9,972 bases of DNA from positions 218,961-228,932 of the forward strand of contig NZ_GG700753.1 of the NCBI RefSeq assembly GCF_000160855.1, read 5' to 3'. A program made the translations under genes and the position numbers. Positions 7,097 to 9,972 of the stretch are shown one piece after another. How positions within the stretch are numbered: position 1 is the first letter of the stretch; each line of letters starts with the position of its first letter. The notes under the pieces are model-generated. The model had not been told where the DNA came from, made no database searches, and was given only the letters and a program-made list of their open reading frames with translations. The DNA comes from Lactobacillus helveticus DSM 20075 = CGMCC 1.1877. Its GTDB lineage: Bacteria; Bacillota; Bacilli; Lactobacillales; Lactobacillaceae.

Positions 7097-8336
7097 AACA
7101 ATCTTATCAAGAGCAATAGTAATTGGAGTATCGTCATCTTGAGTAATGACAACACTTGTTGGAGCATCCACTCCCTTAGCCAACTTCCAACCTGCTGGAA
7201 TTTCCAACTTAACAGGAATATGTTCACCAAGCTTACCCTTGATAGTTTGAGTACCAACAACTTCGTCCTTGTTTTCACTAGATACGTAAGTGATTTGTCT
7301 ACTATAAATAGTATTTGGATCTTGAGTTGGATCGGCAGTTGAACCAGACTTCACGTAAGTTACAGTGATTGTACGGTTAATTGGTTCACCTTGATCATTG
7401 AAAGCAGATTGAATTTGCAACTGATCCTTTGAGTTAATTGTTAAGAGTTGATCACCGTCTTTTGCGACAATAGTGTAACCTTTAACGGGATGCAATGGCA
7501 ATAATCCATATTGAATAATATCTTCGTCAGTATTTGCATTGACAGAATTAGAAGTCCAAGGTGAGAACGTTGTCTTATTATTTTCAGCTTCATCTACTTG
7601 CTTAATTCTATAGAAGACAATTTGTTGCTTACCTGTACCAGTTTGACCATCAGGATAAGTTATATTGACAGTTCTGGTTACTTCACGATAAAGTTCTGGA
7701 TTGTTCTTATCTTGCAAACCGCTGATTTCATCAATCTTATGTTCAACTAAAATGTTCTTTGGCTCAGGCAATTTAGAACCAAATTTATAGTGATAATTAT
7801 TGTAATCTAGTTGTCCAGGAACCTCAGTCCATCCCTTTGGGATGTTCATCTTATCAATTACAACCGTTTCACCAATTTTACCAAGGATATCTTGATGACC
7901 TACGACATGTTTAGGATCATTTTTATCCACGTAATTAAGCACAAATTTTTGCTCAACTGGTACATAATTTACATCAATTACGCTGCTCTTGGTATCTGGA
8001 GTAACCTTAACTTCCTTGATGCCATCGATTTGCTTGCCATCTTCAGTGTAAGTAATCTTGTAGGCATCCCCTGCACCAGGAATAGTCATTGCGGCTAAGG
8101 TATTTGTCCTAGAAGTTGATTGCCATTGATCGTATTTAACGATCTTGCCCGCTTTATTCTTGTAGGCATTTCTATAGAAGACAATTCCTTGACGCATTTT
8201 ATTAACCTGACCATCTGGCATGTGTTGGTTAATCGTACGAATGATATCACGATACAAGTCGTGGTTGTTTTGATCGCTGATGCCATAAACGATGGTTAAA
8301 TCTTGATCATCGGTGCTTGGGGTATCTTCGCCTTTA

Positions 8337-8638
8337 CCTGGATTATCGCCCTTTTGGTCATCGCCAGTACCTGGGTTAGTTGAACCTTCTTTATCATACT
8401 TAACTTCAATAGTAATGTTAGCTGCTGGTTCACCATTTACCAAAGCTGATAACTCACTTGATGAGATCTCATTGTCAGTAATACTAATTGGTTGACCATT
8501 CTTAGTTACAGAGGCAGTATAGCCTTCAATTGGATCTACCTTAATAGCTTCAAAGTTAGTATCACCCTTCTTATCACCATTAAAGTCAGTAAGATTTTGC
8601 CAGTTACCTACAGGTCTATTTGTTACTTCATCGATATC
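8337..8638 (-). repeat. Mub repeat, copy 2
   Basis: This stretch aligns without gaps with 9671-9972 at an offset of 1334 bp and is roughly three-quarters identical by eye. Shared protein landmarks are DEVT..PVG.W, AIKVDPI.GY, ATKNGQ/VTKNGQ, ITDNEI.SSEL.AL.NGEP and GTG..KGD.PG. It keeps Pro where copy 1 has a stop codon. Confidence 0.75.
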
Positions 8639-9670
8639 TCTATATAAAACTATCGCAGTACCGGTAGTCATTGTAGCAGTTCCACTATCTGTTGGTTCAG
8701 TTACTACAACAGTTTCTTTGACTTCACGGTATACATCAGGATTATCTTTATGATCATAACCAGGTGTTATCTCGTGCTTCAAGTAAACTGGAATTGTTTG
8801 ACTCGTCTTACCAAATTTAGATGGATACGTATTTTTATTATTTGGAGCCAAAGTATAATGTTCAGGAATATTCAAATGAATGTAGCCGTCTCCCATTGGC
8901 CAATCAACTTTTTCTCCAACCTTACCAGTAAATGTTTGAGTAGAAAGATCCTTGTTGTCCTCATCTGCATCTTTATATTGAATGATAATGGTTGCAGGTT
9001 GGCCGATTTCACTAGGATCAATTGTTGTTTCACCCGGCTTAGTCTCAGGAGTGTAATCAACAGTGTAACTTTCATCTTTAGAATCAACAGTTACCTTTTC
9101 AGCTAGAATAATAGTTGAATCAAGTTTTGCTTGCCTTGACCATTTGTAATCGTTACCTTGTAGCCCTTAGTGGCAAAATCCATCTGTTTGAAACTATCAA
9201 GTGGTTGCCCTTCTTTATCAGTTGTAGCTAAAGTCCACTTACCATAAGTTACGTCTCCAGTAACTTCGTCTTTCACACCATTTCTAGTGAAAATAATACT
9301 ATCTGTGATAGTGGTTGACTTTTGGCCAGGAACATTTTGAGTAATCGCTCTCGTGATCCGACGATAGTAATTACTGTCGCCTTCATGAGTTGCTGCACTT
9401 ACCAGTTCTTTAGCGTGTTTTACATAAACCTTGTAGGTTTGGTCAGGATCAGAAAAACGATCAGGGAAATTATTAAAGTCGGGGTTGTTCTTGTTATCTC
9501 CCAAGACATAGTGCTTTGGAACATTTAACTCAAGCTTGCCATCGCTATTCAATTTCCAATCAATCTTGTCGCCGGCTTTACCAGTCATTACTTGATCAGC
9601 ATCAGTAACGATCTTGTCGTCTTCATCTTGATCAAGAATTTGGACAGTTACCTTTACAGTGTTGTCTTGA

Positions 9671-9972
9671 CCTGGCTTGTCACCCTTGTGATCAGCACCA
9701 GTACCTAGCTTAGTTGCACCATCTTTAGTGTAAGTTACCTTTACAGTAATATCTTGTGCAGGTTCACCATTTATCAAAGCTGGCAATTCGCTGGACGGAA
9801 TCTCATTATCAGTAATATTAATTTACTGTCCATTCTTGGTTGCAGAAACAGGATAACCATCAATTGGATCTACCTTGATTGCTGCAAAATTGCTATCAGC
9901 CTTTTTATCTCTGTCAACATCACTGCGACTCTTCCATTCACCTACAGGTTGTTTGGTTACTTCGTCGACATC
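9671..9972 (-). repeat. Mub repeat, copy 1 (cut by the window edge)
   Basis: Sister of 8337-8638 and probably continuing past the right edge. It carries the TAA at 9823-9825. The offset of 1334, one short of 445 codons, agrees with a single base lost between the copies, as inferred at 9125-9128. Confidence 0.75.

Larger units (their letters stand above)
6341..9972 (-). pseudogene. Mub-type LPxTG adhesin, 3' part, nonsense- and frameshift-broken
   Basis: Partial: the 5' end and signal peptide lie beyond the right edge. The protein would display mucus-binding repeats on the cell wall. MucBP-like blocks (pattern GK.GE/D...NIP.G/HY) alternate with Mub B2-like blocks (YREV/RRIT...PDG...I.FYR, then KGY). 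Blocks are seen at about 9670-9400, 9400-9130, 9040-8770, 8745-8340, 8285-7960, 7945-7735, 7710-7340 and 7310-7095. A 215-residue Gly/Ser/Thr/Asp/Ala linker and a C-terminal LPQTG anchor follow. The frame entering at 9972 hits TAA at 9823-9825, where the sister repeat has CCA (Pro). The same frame ends at a TAG near 9103 because one base is missing from the A run at 9125-9128; the next frame then carries the repeats without a stop to 6341. The longest downstream piece with an ATG (8896) has no secretion signal. The frameshift could be a sequencing error, but the nonsense codon is a second lesion. Confidence 0.87.

Noticed and set aside
6992..7342. Plus-strand open frames of 60-135 codons across the adhesins, ldh and peptidase.
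   Set aside because: They are antisense to clear repeat or enzyme coding frames, show no family likeness and have no fitting RBS or operon context.
8337..9972. Long direct repeats as a possible CRISPR array or insertion-sequence duplication.
   Set aside because: The repeats encode diverged Mub protein modules in the reading frame, have no short spacers, terminal inverted repeats or transposase.

Overview
The window looks like a chromosomal segment of a low-GC Lactobacillus of the acidophilus/helveticus/crispatus group. The evidence is a PepE/PepG-type cysteine peptidase, a short 308-residue L-lactate dehydrogenase homologue, an FSIRK-type secretion signal, Mub-like mucus-binding repeats and an LPQTG sortase anchor. 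The heavy decay of the adhesin genes beside intact metabolic genes resembles dairy-adapted L. helveticus. That species call is an inference.

Every gene is on the minus strand, so transcription runs from high to low coordinates. Positions 9972-6341 hold the 3' part of a large Mub-type, LPxTG-anchored adhesin gene. It enters from beyond the right edge and is broken by an in-frame TAA at 9823-9825 and a 1-nt frameshift in a homopolymer at 9125-9128. A strong hairpin terminator at 6287-6332 separates it from ldh (6179-5253), which has its own promoter and a cre-like palindrome. A roughly 410-bp AT-rich gap follows. Then comes a second adhesin gene (4840-1655) that is clearly a pseudogene: nonsense codons at 4814-4816, 2782-2784 and 1889-1891, and three +1 frameshifts near 2850, 2455 and 2209. 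A hairpin terminator ends that unit and overlaps the likely promoter of the intact pepE/pepG-type gene (1557-244). The left end (1-243) has no gene but carries a run of hairpins, including terminator-like structures facing both ways.

The two enzymes fit a lactic acid bacterium growing on sugar and milk peptides: pyruvate reduction for NAD+ recycling, and breakdown of imported casein peptides. The two adhesins would have served host or mucus attachment and now appear non-functional. No multi-gene system links these genes, and I found no convincing undescribed system. The most notable points are an Arg at the substrate-specificity position of the LDH homologue, the paired palindromes in its promoter, the lesion-by-lesion decay of two adhesins on either side of ldh, and an acidic-then-basic block in the wall-spanning linker of the Mub protein.
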